Source of the DNA: Corythucha ciliata
Lineage: Eukaryota > Arthropoda > Insecta > Hemiptera > Tingidae
Reading direction: 5' to 3'
Length of the DNA stretch: 64,000 nt
NCBI GenBank assembly: GCA_038030265.1
Contig: CM075943.1
Coordinates: 45,508,001 to 45,572,000 of the forward strand
In this document: piece by piece, positions 53,079 to 63,489 of the stretch
Position numbering within the stretch: position 1 is the first letter of the stretch
Layout: each line of letters begins with the position of its first letter
Made by a program: the position numbers and the translations under genes
The notes under the pieces: model-generated
Database searches by the model: none
Told to the model about the DNA's origin: nothing
Seen by the model: the letters and a program-made list of their open reading frames with translations, nothing else

Positions 53079-53499
53079 AAAACTTTGGAAACAAAATAAC
53101 AGAAGCAGGATACCGAACTGAGTACGTGGGGGAAATCCGTGGAGAGAAAGAAAAAAAAGTCAACTAGAGAGCGAAAAAAAACAGTTATCACGACCCCACT
53201 TCTGAACTGTAAGAGCCGAGGGACGAGCAAAAGTCACATAGCTGATTAATAACGGATTATGTATTTTTTGAAGTCATATTATTAGTTGAGTTTTATTGTA
53301 CCAAAAATGCAAAGTACACGTATCAAAATCAAACTATATAGCTAACCTTCCCTTTTGGGTTTTCCGGATGGAGGAAGCACAACGGTGCTAACTTACAACG
53401 TGAAATTCAGTTTATGAGGGTTTCATAATTATCTAAAAACGAAAATGGGGTCCGTTTGGCCAATTTAATTTTTCTCGACAGGGGCCCCCTCGCGAAAAA

Positions 53500-53990
53500 T
53501 CTTAAATTTGACTGCTGGCGACGAGGGTTGAATTTTTCATATTTTCAGATTCCACTCAAATTTGGTATTTAGAGGTTTTCCGACATGAGAAAAAAGAATA
53601 TGACATCAGTTGGGGGGTGGAAATTTTTTTCAATCCCCCTCTCCCCGTGACTGCTAATAGTACGCCTTAGGGGATGATGTTTCAATTTTCATCGGAATGC
53701 ACCCAAATTTGGTATTTAGAGGTTGTTTGACATTAGAAAAAAGAATATGACGTCAGTTGGGGGGTGAACATTTTTTTCAACCCCCTCCTTCCCTGTGACT
53801 TAGGAAATGATTTTTTATATTTTCATCAGAATCTTCTCAAATTCGGTATTTAGGTGTTTTAGAACCTTCTAAAATTTATTGTGACGTCAGTTAAGGAGTA
53901 GAAATTTTTTCAATCCTCTTCGCCCCCCCCCCTCCGGAATTAGGGGATGATTTTTGAATTTTCATCGGATTGCACTCAAATTCGGTAGCA
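53500..53990. repeat. Tandem array with CRE-like TGACGTCA in each unit, left part
   Basis: Units of about 140-150 bp: AGGGGATGATTTTTCAATTT, CATCGGAATGCACTCAAATT, TTTAGAGGTTTT, GAATATGACGTCAGTTGGGG. TGACGTCA is perfect at 53748 and 53882, with a variant (TGACATCA) at 53601. The array is interrupted by the LINE at 54.06-56.11 kb and resumes at 56118. Confidence 0.82.
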
Positions 53991-54157
53991 CATCGCCCTC
54001 CCACCAAATCCCTGACCCCTACCTCCGAATTGCCAATTTCAAAAATCGTCACCTTCCCTGTTATTCCTGATGAAAATAATAATAATAATAATATATTTTA
54101 TTGTTCACAAAACTTTCGAGATTTAAGAACAGTGTCAATAAATATTGTTGATTCAGA

Positions 54158-55759
54158 TCACAGCACGGCTGATAAGAAATCTTTAAGAGAGTACGGAGCC
54201 AGGTCCAGCAGCAATTCCTTGCTTCTCGCCTTGAATCGCCTCAAGGGCATTTCTTTCAGCGTGGCTGGGAGGCAGTTATATAGTTGTGGGCCAATTACGC
54301 TGGGGTTATATTGCAGAGAGCGGGTCAGCCGACAGCGCTCTGATACCAGGTCACCTTTAAACCTCGTGGAGTACCCATGCTCCAGGGAGACCACTCTGCC
54401 CTGCAGTTCCATCTCGTGGGTGCAACAAAGCACCTCCAAGATATAAGTCGCGTAGAAAGTTAATATTCTGTGCTCTTTAAACAGATCATGGCAGGATGTG
54501 CGGGGCCCGACTCGTGCAAGAAGACGGACCGCCTTCTTCTGATACTTGAAGACTTTAAGAACATGTGGTGAATTGCCCCATACCACGATACCATATGCCA
54601 TTCGTGAGCGAAACAGAGAAAAGTATACCATTCTCAAGACAGAGTGGGATACGGAAAATTCCAAGCGCCTCATTACAAACAGAACTCTGGCTAGCTTCGA
54701 ACAGAGTGTGTTTACGTGAGGTTCCCACGAGAGGCGTGAGTCGAAGACGATTCCAAGGAAGCTAACGGTCGATGAATTTGCCGAGCTACCGTTCAGGTCG
54801 ATGGTCAAGTCCTGCGTCTTGGACTGGTTTAGCATGAGACGATTGGCGTCGCACCACCCAGCCAACACCGACGTCGCCTCATCCACACCAGTCACGGTCT
54901 CGAGGGACGACCGCCCGAGGCACGCGATCGTTACATCGTCTGCGTACATAAACGGTTGGGTACTTGGCCCCAAAAGATTTGCTGGGAGGTCATTAATATA
55001 AAGATTGAATTCAGAGGGACCAAGAATCGTCCCCTGCTTCACTCCGATGTCGCAGGTGGGAAGCATCTCGGAGTTTCTTCCACCGTAGGAGACAAGCTGA
55101 TTCCATCCCGAGGCAGCTGACGCGAGCAGTTTTATTGCGGAACCCCTCATTCCAAGGTATTGAAACTTGGAGGTTAACACATCCAGATTTACTGAGTCGA
55201 AGGCACGCGACAAATCAAAGAGCCGCAATGAAACCCTCTTCTTCTCTTCAAGACCCCGCAAACACCGGCACAATAGTTCTAGTGCCGCCACAGATGTTGA
55301 CCGGCCACTTCGGAATCCATACTGGCAATCCGACAATATGGACAAGTCATTTAAGAAGCTTGATAACTGAATGTCAATAAGGGACTCGAACACCTTCATT
55401 TGGACGCATTCAATCGTTATTGGTTGGTAGTCACAATAGGCATCAGTTCCCTTTTTGGGGACAGGGATTACTCGAGCAATCTTAAAGGAGGACGGAATTT
55501 CGCCCGCATGAATAAAAGAGTTGAAGACGAAGCAAAGCGGCTCCACGATCTCACGTGCAATATGCCTTATCATGCCAATGGTCATCCCATAAGCATCCAT
55601 CGATGAACTTATTTTGAGCTTGAAAATAGCGGAGAACACCTCCTCGACAGCCACCTCCCGAAGATCGAAAACCTGCTCCTCACGGAGGCACGTTGCCGGA
55701 AGAAAGTCAGCGGGAGTGGAAGAAGGCGTCGGTTGTCTGCTCAAAGTGTCCTTAGCCAT
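54158..55759 (-). CDS. LINE reverse transcriptase, 5'-truncated ORF2
   Basis: A 533-codon open frame covers the whole RT. N-terminal block VAVEEVFSAIFKLKISSSMD and PSSFKIARVIPVPKKG; motif A LRLFDLSRAFDSVN; motif B GVKQGTILGPSEFNLYINDL (Lys-Gln where Pro-Gln is usual); motif C FMYADDVTIAC with both catalytic Asps; then LNQSKTQ and FLGIVFDSRLSWEPHV. The C-terminus reads GPQLYNCLPATLKEMPL and LLDLAPYSLKDFLSAVL. No in-frame stop is seen. The listed start is only the first ATG: the frame continues upstream through NAWLKPTARTDSELS to about 55846, where an indel joins it to the linker (55837-56109). Confidence 0.85.
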   Translation of the reverse strand: MAKDTLSRQPTPSSTPADFLPATCLREEQVFDLREVAVEEVFSAIFKLKISSSMDAYGMTIGMIRHIAREIVEPLCFVFNSFIHAGEIPSSFKIARVIPVPKKGTDAYCDYQPITIECVQMKVFESLIDIQLSSFLNDLSILSDCQYGFRSGRSTSVAALELLCRCLRGLEEKKRVSLRLFDLSRAFDSVNLDVLTSKFQYLGMRGSAIKLLASAASGWNQLVSYGGRNSEMLPTCDIGVKQGTILGPSEFNLYINDLPANLLGPSTQPFMYADDVTIACLGRSSLETVTGVDEATSVLAGWCDANRLMLNQSKTQDLTIDLNGSSANSSTVSFLGIVFDSRLSWEPHVNTLCSKLARVLFVMRRLEFSVSHSVLRMVYFSLFRSRMAYGIVVWGNSPHVLKVFKYQKKAVRLLARVGPRTSCHDLFKEHRILTFYATYILEVLCCTHEMELQGRVVSLEHGYSTRFKGDLVSERCRLTRSLQYNPSVIGPQLYNCLPATLKEMPLRRFKARSKELLLDLAPYSLKDFLSAVL

Positions 55760-55836
55760 GCCGACAAAAAACTCGTTGAACCCATCCGGTGACAGTTCAG
55801 AATCCGTACGGGCAGTAGGCTTCAGCCAAGCATTTC

Positions 55837-56109
55837 TTATTTCATTTTGACAATTCGCCAGGCTGCTTGAAGCTTGTTACTGGATTTTCGGAGTAGATCA
55901 TCATTGTACGTTACCTTAGCTAATTTTAGACTCCGACGATAGTCCCTACGTGCAGAGGCTAGCGACAATCTCCAGGCGGTTGAGTGGTTCGGATCACACT
56001 GAGCTAATCGGTGGAGATGAACGCACCTTTGTTTCTTGACTTTCAGACCCGAACAGATCCGAAAATCGTCTAATTCCGCCCCAAATCTATCTCCTCCCTC
56101 AATTTTCAT
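55837..56109 (-). pseudogene. LINE linker between endonuclease and RT
   Basis: Reads CSGLKVKKQRCVHLHRLAQC, STAWRLSLASARRDYRRSL and KSSNKLQAAWRIVK, the basic helical linker that precedes the RT in this LINE type. It is one indel out of frame with the RT ORF. Its upstream edge marks the 5' truncation. Confidence 0.6.
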
Positions 56110-56117
56110 CCGATTTT

Positions 56118-56530
56118 CGTTTTTATAGGGGATGGTGTTTCAATTTTCATAGGAATGCACTCAAATTTGGTATTTAGAGGTTGTAAAATTTTTTTCAACT
56201 CCCTTCCCCCTACTGTGACTTAGGGGATGATTTTTAGATTTTCTTCAGAATCTACTCAAATTCGTTATTTAGGTGTTTTAGAACCTTATAAAATTAAATA
56301 TGACGTCAGTTGGGGGGTGAAAATTTATTTCAACCTCTTTGTCACTGTGGCTCCATTTCTTAGGGGATGATTTTTCATTTTCACCGAATTGCACTCAAAT
56401 TCGGTATTTAGGGGTTTTGGAATTTTCTAAAATCAAGTATGACGTCAGTTTGGGAATGCAATTTTTTTTGCAACCCCTTTGTCACTGTGACTACATCTTG
56501 CACTGCTTAAGGGATGATTTATAGATTTTT
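56118..56530. repeat. Tandem array with TGACGTCA, right part
   Basis: Continuation of the 53.5-54.0 kb array: AGGGGATGGTGTTTCAATTT, GCACTCAAATTTGGTATTTA, and perfect TGACGTCA at 56301 and 56440. Units are of the same length and phase style as on the other side of the LINE. Confidence 0.8.
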
Positions 56531-56539
56531 TTTTTTCAT

Positions 56540-56855
56540 GAACGGTAGCTCCCCCCAGACCTGGAATAGTATTTTGCCTTCCAGTAGCATTTCCCACAAA
56601 CGGTAGCTTTCCTCAAAACTGGAACAGCATTCTGCTCATTCCCATAGCATTTCGCATAAACGGTGGCTTTCATCAAAACCACAATAGTATTTTACTAATT
56701 CCCGTAGCATTTCATACGTACAGTAGCGCGGGAATAGTATTTTGCATTCCCGTACCATTTCACATGTAATGTTGCTTTCCCAGAACGGGAATAATTCCCG
56801 TATCATTTCTCATGTATGGAAGCTTTCCCCAGAACTGGAATATTTTCCACAAGAC
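56540..56855. repeat. Diverged tandem repeat of about 60 bp
   Basis: Five or so units with ACGGTAGCTTTCC, CAGAACTGGAATAGTATTTTGC and ATTCCCGTAGCATTTC in the same order. They are strongly diverged. Confidence 0.7.
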
Positions 56856-56907
56856 AAGAAAGAAGAACAAGAGTTCGGCGGTGTGCACCGGCCCTAATGT
56901 AACTTGT

Positions 56908-57345
56908 CTGAAAATTAACGTAATCTAAAAAGTTTTGTTCCGACAGCAGCCTGTCGGGAAAAGTGCATTTCATTCATGCGACAATCGACTCAAACCTCAT
57001 AAGTTTGAGTGATATCAATAAATTATGAATGAAATTTAGGCCGTGGTAGAAAGTCAAAATCATAAAAATTTACTACAGGACCTTTTTTGGCACCAACTCG
57101 GCGGGAACAAAATGATGAAAATGATAAGTGTACACCATACCACAGTGAACAGAGTCGGAAGGGTTGCCTATACGATTGGAAGGGAGGATGTTTTAAGAGG
57201 AGTTATTTGCAATTAAAATATTTATAGCGGCCTAAATTGCGTTCATAACTCATTGATATCACTCAAACTTATGAGGTTTGAGTCGATTGTCGCATGAATG
57301 AAATGCACTTTTCCCGACAGGCTGCTGTCGGAACAAAACTTTTTG
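56908..57345. mobile_element. Foldback element family D, copy 2
   Basis: 438 bp, same orientation as copy 1 (22943-23380). The left end begins CTGAAAATTAACGTAATCT, the extension seen only at the right of copy 1; together they show the full terminus. The arms start AAAGTTTTGTTCCGACAGC and are about 115 bp. The middle shares TTTTTTGGCACCAACT, GGTTGCCTATACGAT and AGGAGTTATTTGCAATTAAA with copy 1. Confidence 0.83.
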
Positions 57346-60332
57346 ATATTTTTCTTTGGTGTATAAAAGCATATTTAATCGCTCATGAATGCCATTTTAA
57401 ATATATATGTATTGTCCCCTGGCCAAACAGCTCATCCGGCCTTTTGTTTACCCGCCCGGAATTGATCAGCAATTTGACGGTGATATTCAAGCGCGGCGGT
57501 GAACCGCCGTAAAATGACCTCTGATTACCCGCAGGCATGATCACGTCGGGGAGTGAGGCGCACACCATTCATTCTATACTTCCTTCCGCAATCGAGGACC
57601 AACCATTTCATGTTTACTCTAGCCCGCTCAACTTGCTCAGCACACAAAGGTCACTATGTGCGGGTGAAATGAGTTACCCGGCAGTAAGCGTATAGGTGTT
57701 GAAGCTTTTCCCACGGAAAGCCTGAGTGTTGGGGGGGGGGGGAGAGAGAGAGAGAGAGATTTAGACGAAATAGAGGTATTTTCGAGCATCCACATCATTC
57801 ATGCAACAGTATTTTACAGCGCTAGAAGGATACCGTTAAATATTTGCTTTCTTCATCAACTACATAGGCTTTCGCGTTTCGAGACAGTGTATTTCTTTTT
57901 TCCTGGATGGCACCACGTCATATTGATTGCTTCTTGCAATGTTCCGATCACACTTTTAACTCAATTCCGCGTGAGGAAGCCCGTGTTAATAGGATGAGCG
58001 ACATGTAATCAAGATGACGCGGCCTACCCCGGATAAAACTATGTTATGAATCATTTACTACCCTTCTTTTCTCCATCACTTTCCTGATACATTTCAAAAT
58101 ATTCCCCCCTCTCACCGATATCTTTCCATTACAAATGGAACCACTTGAAATCCTGGAACACACTCAAATCGACCAACACCATATTGGTATCAAATTTCAA
58201 TTTAATACAGCTGTAAATGCATACATTCATCCTTTAGACACTGTTCCACGCACGTAACATACATATTATTTAATCATTAAAAGGCGTTCAATTTAAACCT
58301 CCAACACCGTACTGCGCACCAGTATGGAATTAATAGATTAAATCAGGATGAGAGAATGCGATAGAAGCAAGCAGAGGTGTTTCTAGGGAACACTGTAACT
58401 GAAAGAGGGGAGAGGCGTTAAATCCCTCTTACCTGCGTGAAACGCAGTGATTGGTGGGAAGGGGATCGCAATCTCTTCCAAATTCAATTTTTGTACGTCA
58501 AATTAATTAAACGACAACATTCAGCTTGATGTGCCATTTATACTGTGTTTAAACCCGGCTTTAACAGGGGTAGTGCAATGAATTGAATTCGTTGCGTCCT
58601 ACTCTATCGAACGTGTATTTTCCACTAATATACAGTGGAAAAATAAATCTCTCGCCCCGTACTTACTCTGAAATAACGATTGAGAAGTCTGGTTTTCATT
58701 TATTATTTATTCAATCACTCAATTGAAAAAAATGCACGATCAAAAGCGTATAGTAGGTAATTGAACGAAAGCTCTTCAGAGCTTGTTAAATGATTTGTGG
58801 TATTCCCTGTCAATTTCGTAAGAGCCCTTGAGGAATAGAGTGCTGTGGGGGAAAAAAGTGAAGGGTGTTTACTTGTACATCCCTCTCCCATTGGTTCGCC
58901 GTACTTAATTATTCTTCATCACATAACTTAACTTGATAATCTCGGCACACTCAAAATAAACAAAAAAACAAATCATCTCGGTTAAAGCTTTTAAAATGCC
59001 CTCATTCTTCTTTCCCCACTCCTCCATTACCAGTTCTCATGCATCCCAATAGCACAAAGGGATGTGTTTTTTTTTTCTTTTTTCTTTTGGAGCAATGATG
59101 AAGTGACGACTGGAGAAGTTTGGACAGGCTTTATAGAAAGTTTGCCGGATTTTAAATGAGTCTCACCCCTTATTCTTAAACAAAGAGATAGAAATCAGGG
59201 AGAATGTTTTTCATGCGCTTAATAGTATCCCTCCTCTCGCAACGCGTAAATCAATTTCTACTTTTACAAGGTATACTTTAAATTTTAATAAATCTTTGAG
59301 AACCTGATTAATACATAAAACTTTATCCATTTTGAGATATGGCACAGCTTATACGCGCTTGAAATACGTATTCTACTTGTTCGGGAAATGGGCAAGGCGG
59401 CATGGGAACAATGCTCCTCTCACTAGTATGATGATGGGGAATGGGGATAAACATTCAAAAGAAATTCATGAAGTTTTTCTCGAGTTTTTTTTTTTTTTTT
59501 TCCATAAATGATCACTGCATGAGTTTCTCTTCGTTGAATTGCCCCACTAAAGCTTTATAGTACTTTGTCAAGAAGGGTAAGGGAGGAACGGTGATGTTAT
59601 AGCACTCGACGGAAGAATGATATTTAACTGGAAATGACACCCTCTGCCGTAATATTTTAATTTTATTTTTCCTCGGATTCTGCAGAGAGCACTCAGATAT
59701 ACTTTTATTCATGACATAAAAAAAAGGGTTGGATTTGAGATTGGGATAATAGGGCGGGGGGATATGTCTAAAATCTTCGTGATCTCTGTTAGAGAGGGAG
59801 GGGGTCATCATCTCGTGTTCCCTTCATCATCAACAACAACTGTGTTGGCTCTCCCACGAGGACAGAAATATTACGCGTTATTTCAGGCAATCACTCAAGT
59901 CCGTGGATTGAACGAAGTCCGCGACTCATTTACATACCTCTCACGTGGATACCACCCGTGATATTTCGTATAACACCCCTTAGTAATTCAGCCCCTGATT
60001 GACTTTACGAGTATAGGGGATCATCGGACAAATTAATTCGTATTCCGTTATATTGCTTTTCTGGGAAGAAATTTAATTTACCTAATAGGATCTGTTGGAA
60101 ATCTCAAAAAAGAATATTTGAACATTTCAAAGAAGAATACATGATGAGGAGGATTTTTTTTATCGTAAGCAATTTCATTTTGCCCACTATACCTCTGCAA
60201 TGTTGAACGAAATAAATTAATCTTCATCAATCATTTTTATCTTCGTGATTTCATTTTTTTTTTTTTTTTTTTAATGTCAATCTATATTCGACTTCACTCA
60301 AACCCGCAACTCTCGCAACACAATTGTTCCAG
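57346..60332. other. Unique non-coding DNA upstream of the Ig exon, probably intron
   Basis: About 3 kb with no transposon-like frame. Simple tracts: a G run followed by GA repeats at 57730-57760, and T runs at 59066-59075, 59486-59501 and 60254-60272. The T-rich end leads into the acceptor of the exon at 60333. Confidence 0.5.
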
Positions 60333-60565
60333 GTAACAACCTGGACCAGTCTAACGTTGACGACATCCTCAATATGCTACGAATGGAGAGCACAACAAAA
60401 GACTACAGGGCTATGTGGCGCGGCGTTCCTCACGATCATCTCGCCGGAGTGTCAACGCATCCACCGCCCTACATAGAAGCCGATGGCAGTGTGAACAACA
60501 CCGTGCAATTGGGCACCGAGTACATTCTTCACTGTAAGGTTTTCGACGCGTCGTTCGATCACACC
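60333..60565 (+). CDS. Internal exon of an immunoglobulin-domain cell-surface protein (dpr-like candidate)
   Basis: The exon is bounded by TTGTTCCAG (60324-60332) and GTGAGT (60566). It opens with two bases of a split codon, then 77 codons: NNLDQSNVDDILNMLRMEST, YRAMWRGVPHDHLAGVSTHP, PYIEADGSVNNTVQLGTEYI and LHCKVFDASFDHT, ending in phase 0. The pattern NNTVQLGTEYILHCKV is the A'/B-strand start of a V-type Ig domain with its first Cys; the partner Trp and second Cys would be in the next exon. The layout resembles the first Ig domain of the dpr/DIP neuronal recognition family in insects, but one exon is not enough to assign it. The exon is clean, with no stop and coding-like base use. Neighbouring exons were not found in the window. 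Confidence 0.65.
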
Positions 60566-60990
60566 GTGAGTATAGTCATTATATTACTTCGTTGAGAGGT
60601 CGAAAGCTCAAACTCTTTAACAGTAACTTAGCGAAGGGAGTATAAGAAGAAATAGAAGACCAAGTTGGAAGGAGTTATGAAAGTTATTACTTTCCTCCCG
60701 GCCCTCTTTTTTCTCTCTTGTCCTAGAAGTGTGCTAAGAACAAAACTTTCTCCAAGGAAAGTATAACTTTCTTCTTATAAAAAGACGGATAAAACTAGAG
60801 GCGGGGGAGGTTTAAAAGGACTATTACAATAATATAGAAAACAGATTGAAAGATCATCCATTCAAATAACACAAGGATCAAACTGAATATCAAAGTTATT
60901 GGATTTCCCTATGCGTTCTCTCATTCAGAAGGGCCAATTCGATAATAATAAAAAAAATCCCGGGTTTGATCCCAGGAAAGGGAAGGCCTA
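60566..60990. other. Non-coding DNA, presumed intron
   Basis: Follows the Ig-exon donor site. No further exon with matching phase was recognised downstream. Confidence 0.4.
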
Positions 60991-60991
60991 A

Positions 60992-61290
60992 TCAAAATAT
61001 AGAACCATACCCTACAGGCCAATAATAGGTATTACATTCAATCCCAGCCATTCTAGTCAGGGCGCAATCTATAAAATGACGTTCCAGAGGCCTGCCCAAA
61101 TTCACGAAACCTGCATGCTGATTCAATTCATCTTGCCGATGTAGTACGTAACTTATTGTAATAACTTGATGCACGTTGATTTGCCACATACAGTTTTTTA
61201 TATTCCTTCGAGTTGAGTCATAATGAAATTGATAGCGTTTTCCATTCAACACACCACACAAGTGTAGTGTATCGTCCTCTCTATATGCAC
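60992..61290 (-). CDS. Hypothetical ORF of unknown origin
   Basis: A minus-strand frame of about 100 codons reads DDTLHLCGVLNGKRYQFHYD, CMWQINVHQVITISYVLHRQ and VNLGRPLERHFIDCALTRMA, and stops at 60992. Composition is protein-like and unlike a simple repeat, but I do not recognise a family. The frame's upstream part (61291-61378) lies in the neighbouring motif-rich element, so the original protein is truncated there. Confidence 0.25.
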
Positions 61291-62051
61291 TGGGAAAAAA
61301 AAGAGGCACTTTCTCGGTTAATTTTAACCGAGAAGTCTCGGTAAAATGTTTGCAACCGTCACGAGTCTGTAATGTCAACCGACAAGCTTGATACGGTTAA
61401 ATGCACTCGGTTAGCGCATATTGTCGGTAAAATATTTGCAACCGAGTCTGACGGTCAAGCCACAAACACGGTTAAACACATGATCCCAGTCAGTTGAGAC
61501 ATATCCGTTGAATGAACCGTCACTAGACGGTTAACTCTAACCGTTACTTTACGGTAGATTCTTCCGACCCACAACTCCCTTGTCTGTTACAGCAACTGTC
61601 TAACATCAGTGAAAGCTGACCATATACTCGGTAATCACAGCCGTGTCAGGCGGTTAGTCCAACAGTGTGTGTTGACGGTAGTGGCGAACCGAATTTTGGA
61701 TATTATACGGTAGCATCAGCAGAAAAAAAACGGTAAAATTCTACTGTCATGACGGTTGCATCAACGGTTACTCAACGGTAAAACAGGTATCTCTACTCGG
61801 TTAAGAAACTCTGGTGTCAACCGTGACATAACGGTACATGCTACCGTTGGCATACGGTGGAATGTACCGTTATATCACAGTTTAAAACAGGTGTCTCACC
61901 TCGGTTAAGAGGTACCGTCTTGAGTCTGGTGTCAACCGTGAAATAACGGTATATACTACCGTCGGCATACGGTAGAATATACCGTTTCTACTGTGGCACA
62001 AACGGTAATTTATCACCGACTTTCTCGGTACGTGCTTCCACTTTTCACAGT
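61288..62051. mobile_element. Element with about 40 ACCG/CGGT motifs
   Basis: Between CACTGGGAAAAAAAAGAGGC at the left and GTGCTTCCACTTTTCACAGT at the right (imperfectly inverted ends) I count about 40 copies of CGGT or ACCG in roughly 740 bp, mostly as CGGTTA, TAACCG, ACGGTA or ACCGTT. A 100-bp internal duplication (61782-61882 and 61886-61995) shares ACTCGGTTAAG-type sequence, GGTGTCAACCGTGA and GGCATACGGT. No coding sequence. A non-autonomous DNA transposon with motif-packed interior is the best reading; no target duplication was identified. Confidence 0.6.
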
Positions 62052-62095
62052 TAGCCTTACTGATTCTTTACGGCCAAATTTGCCGCAAAAAATGG

Positions 62096-63153
62096 TTGAG
62101 CCGAGCTAAATACTTCCAACTTTTAGTTGACTTGACGGCTCCTGAAAAACCGAGTACAAAATCTTACAACGAATTATTACAAATTCTGAGCGAACATTTG
62201 AATCCATTGCCAAATGAAATCGTCGAACAAAACAAATTCTACTGTCGAATTCAAAAAGAAGGTGAGCAAATCGCCGTTTATGTCAAAGAACTTAAAAGTT
62301 TAACCTTAAATTGCAATTTCAAATGTTCAACGTGCAAAACGAGTACAAATGACGTACATCTGCGAACACAATTTGTATACGTGGCTTGAACAATTCCGAG
62401 ATCCGTCGTAGATTACTACAAGAGAAAACACTAACGTTCAAAAGTGCGGTCGAAATATCACTTGCGATGGAAGCAACTTTAAACGACATTGGATTCTTCC
62501 GAGAAACTTCTTCAGGTGACACGCAAATAAATAAGGTCAGTCATAATAATAAGAAGTCAACGGAGAGGAAAACTCAAATTCAATGTTTCCGTTGTGGAAG
62601 GATGAACCACATAGCAAGTAAATGTAAAGTTACGAATTTGTCGTGTAAAAATTGCAACAGAAAAGGTCACGTTGAGTCGGTTTGTTTCAAACAATTTCAA
62701 AAAAACCATGCGGGTTTCCAACAGAAGGAAACAAGTCTCGGTGATTCTGACTCTGACAAATCATCGGATTTTAATCAAAATGCTGTAAAGGTTTATGCTA
62801 TAAACAAATCTTCTTCAAGCCATTCCCATGAAAATGACAAAATTATTGTAAGCCCTTTCATCAACGGGGTAAAATACAATATGGAATTAGATACTAGAGC
62901 AGCGGTTTCTTCTATATCATACTCTGAATTTTCCAAATTATTCCCTGGCAAAAAAATTTATCCTTCAGAAAAAATTAAGCTGAAAACATATACCGGCTCA
63001 CCTATTGAACTCGTAGGAATAGCGCGGGTGCAAGTTCATCTAAATCATCAAAATGTTTCTGGAAGACTTTTCGTCGTTAGGGGAAACTACGCTAGTACAT
63101 ATTTTCGGCCGGGAATGGATAAAAAAATTGGGAATTTCATTCAACGGAATTAG
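62096..63153 (+). pseudogene. Ty3/gypsy Gag and protease
   Basis: Gag: LLVDLTAPEKPSTKSYNELL, LPNEIVEQNKFYCRIQKEGE, YVKELKSLTLNCNFK; a frameshift near 62380 moves the frame to NNSEIRRRLLQEKTLTFK. Two CCHC knuckles follow, CFRCGRMNHIASKC and CKNCNRKGHVESVC. Protease: FINGVKYNMELDTRAAVSS, where the active-site Asp-Thr-Gly reads Asp-Thr-Arg (codon AGA at 62895-62897), so the enzyme should be dead. Near 63105 another indel in a T run shifts the frame to IFGREWIKKLGISFNG, the start of the pol linker. Confidence 0.82.
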
Positions 63154-63489
63154 AAGCGTGCAGCTTATCTTTCGGAAGGCATTCGTGTTATCAATTCAGT
63201 GTTTTCTCTTTGAGAAATACTTTTATGGTTTATTGTAAGCTAGTTGTAGAATTAAATTAATACATTTTTAACTTCTATATGATAGCTGAAGTGAAGGAGA
63301 GGCTCGGTGAGCTGAGGGCCCTCGTCGGAGGGTTCGACCCAAGTTCAGCCGTGGACTCGGAGTTCTCCCATGATATGTTAAATTACCTTGAGTGAACGAG
63401 AAGACTCACAAATAATAAAAAATCACCTCATCACCATACAAACCTACGTATTCTATGCCTTCCGAAAGATAAGCTGCACGCTTCTAATT
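63148..63489. mobile_element. 334-bp miniature transposon inserted in the gypsy pol
   Basis: Element 63152-63485, with perfect 31-bp terminal inverted repeats starting AGAAGCGTGCAGCTTATC. AATT lies on both sides (63148-63151 and 63486-63489), a 4-bp target duplication; taking one copy away leaves the pol frame continuous across the site. There is no transposase. The centre carries a 38-codon frame (63279-63395). Confidence 0.85.
63279..63395 (+). CDS. 38-codon ORF inside the miniature transposon
   Basis: ATG to TGA. It reads MIAEVKERLGELRALVGGF and then DPSSAVDSEFSHDMLNYLE. The segment is far more GC-rich than the rest of the element and has an amphipathic, protein-like composition. It may be a captured piece of a coding sequence. 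It could equally be chance; I do not recognise it. Confidence 0.3.
   Translation: MIAEVKERLGELRALVGGFDPSSAVDSEFSHDMLNYLE

Larger units (their letters stand above)
54060..56110 (-). mobile_element. 5'-truncated CR1/Jockey-type LINE inserted into a tandem array
   Basis: Minus-strand LINE with an almost complete reverse transcriptase ORF, an AATAAA in the 3' UTR (about 54100) and a (TTA)n tail seen on the plus strand as (AAT)n at 54074-54092. The endonuclease is missing: the 5' end stops in the linker at about 56110. The same tandem repeat lies on both sides, so the LINE landed inside the array. Confidence 0.82.

Noticed and set aside
54801..55380. Plus-strand frames within 54.8-55.6 kb
   Set aside because: They are antisense shadows of the reverse transcriptase ORF.
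60961..60976. tRNA-like GGGTTTGATCCCAGG
   Set aside because: An isolated B-box-like match with no A box or stem.
61992..62051. LTR of the following gypsy element
   Set aside because: There is no TG...CA border, no primer-binding site and no second copy; the motif density links it to the ACCG-rich element.
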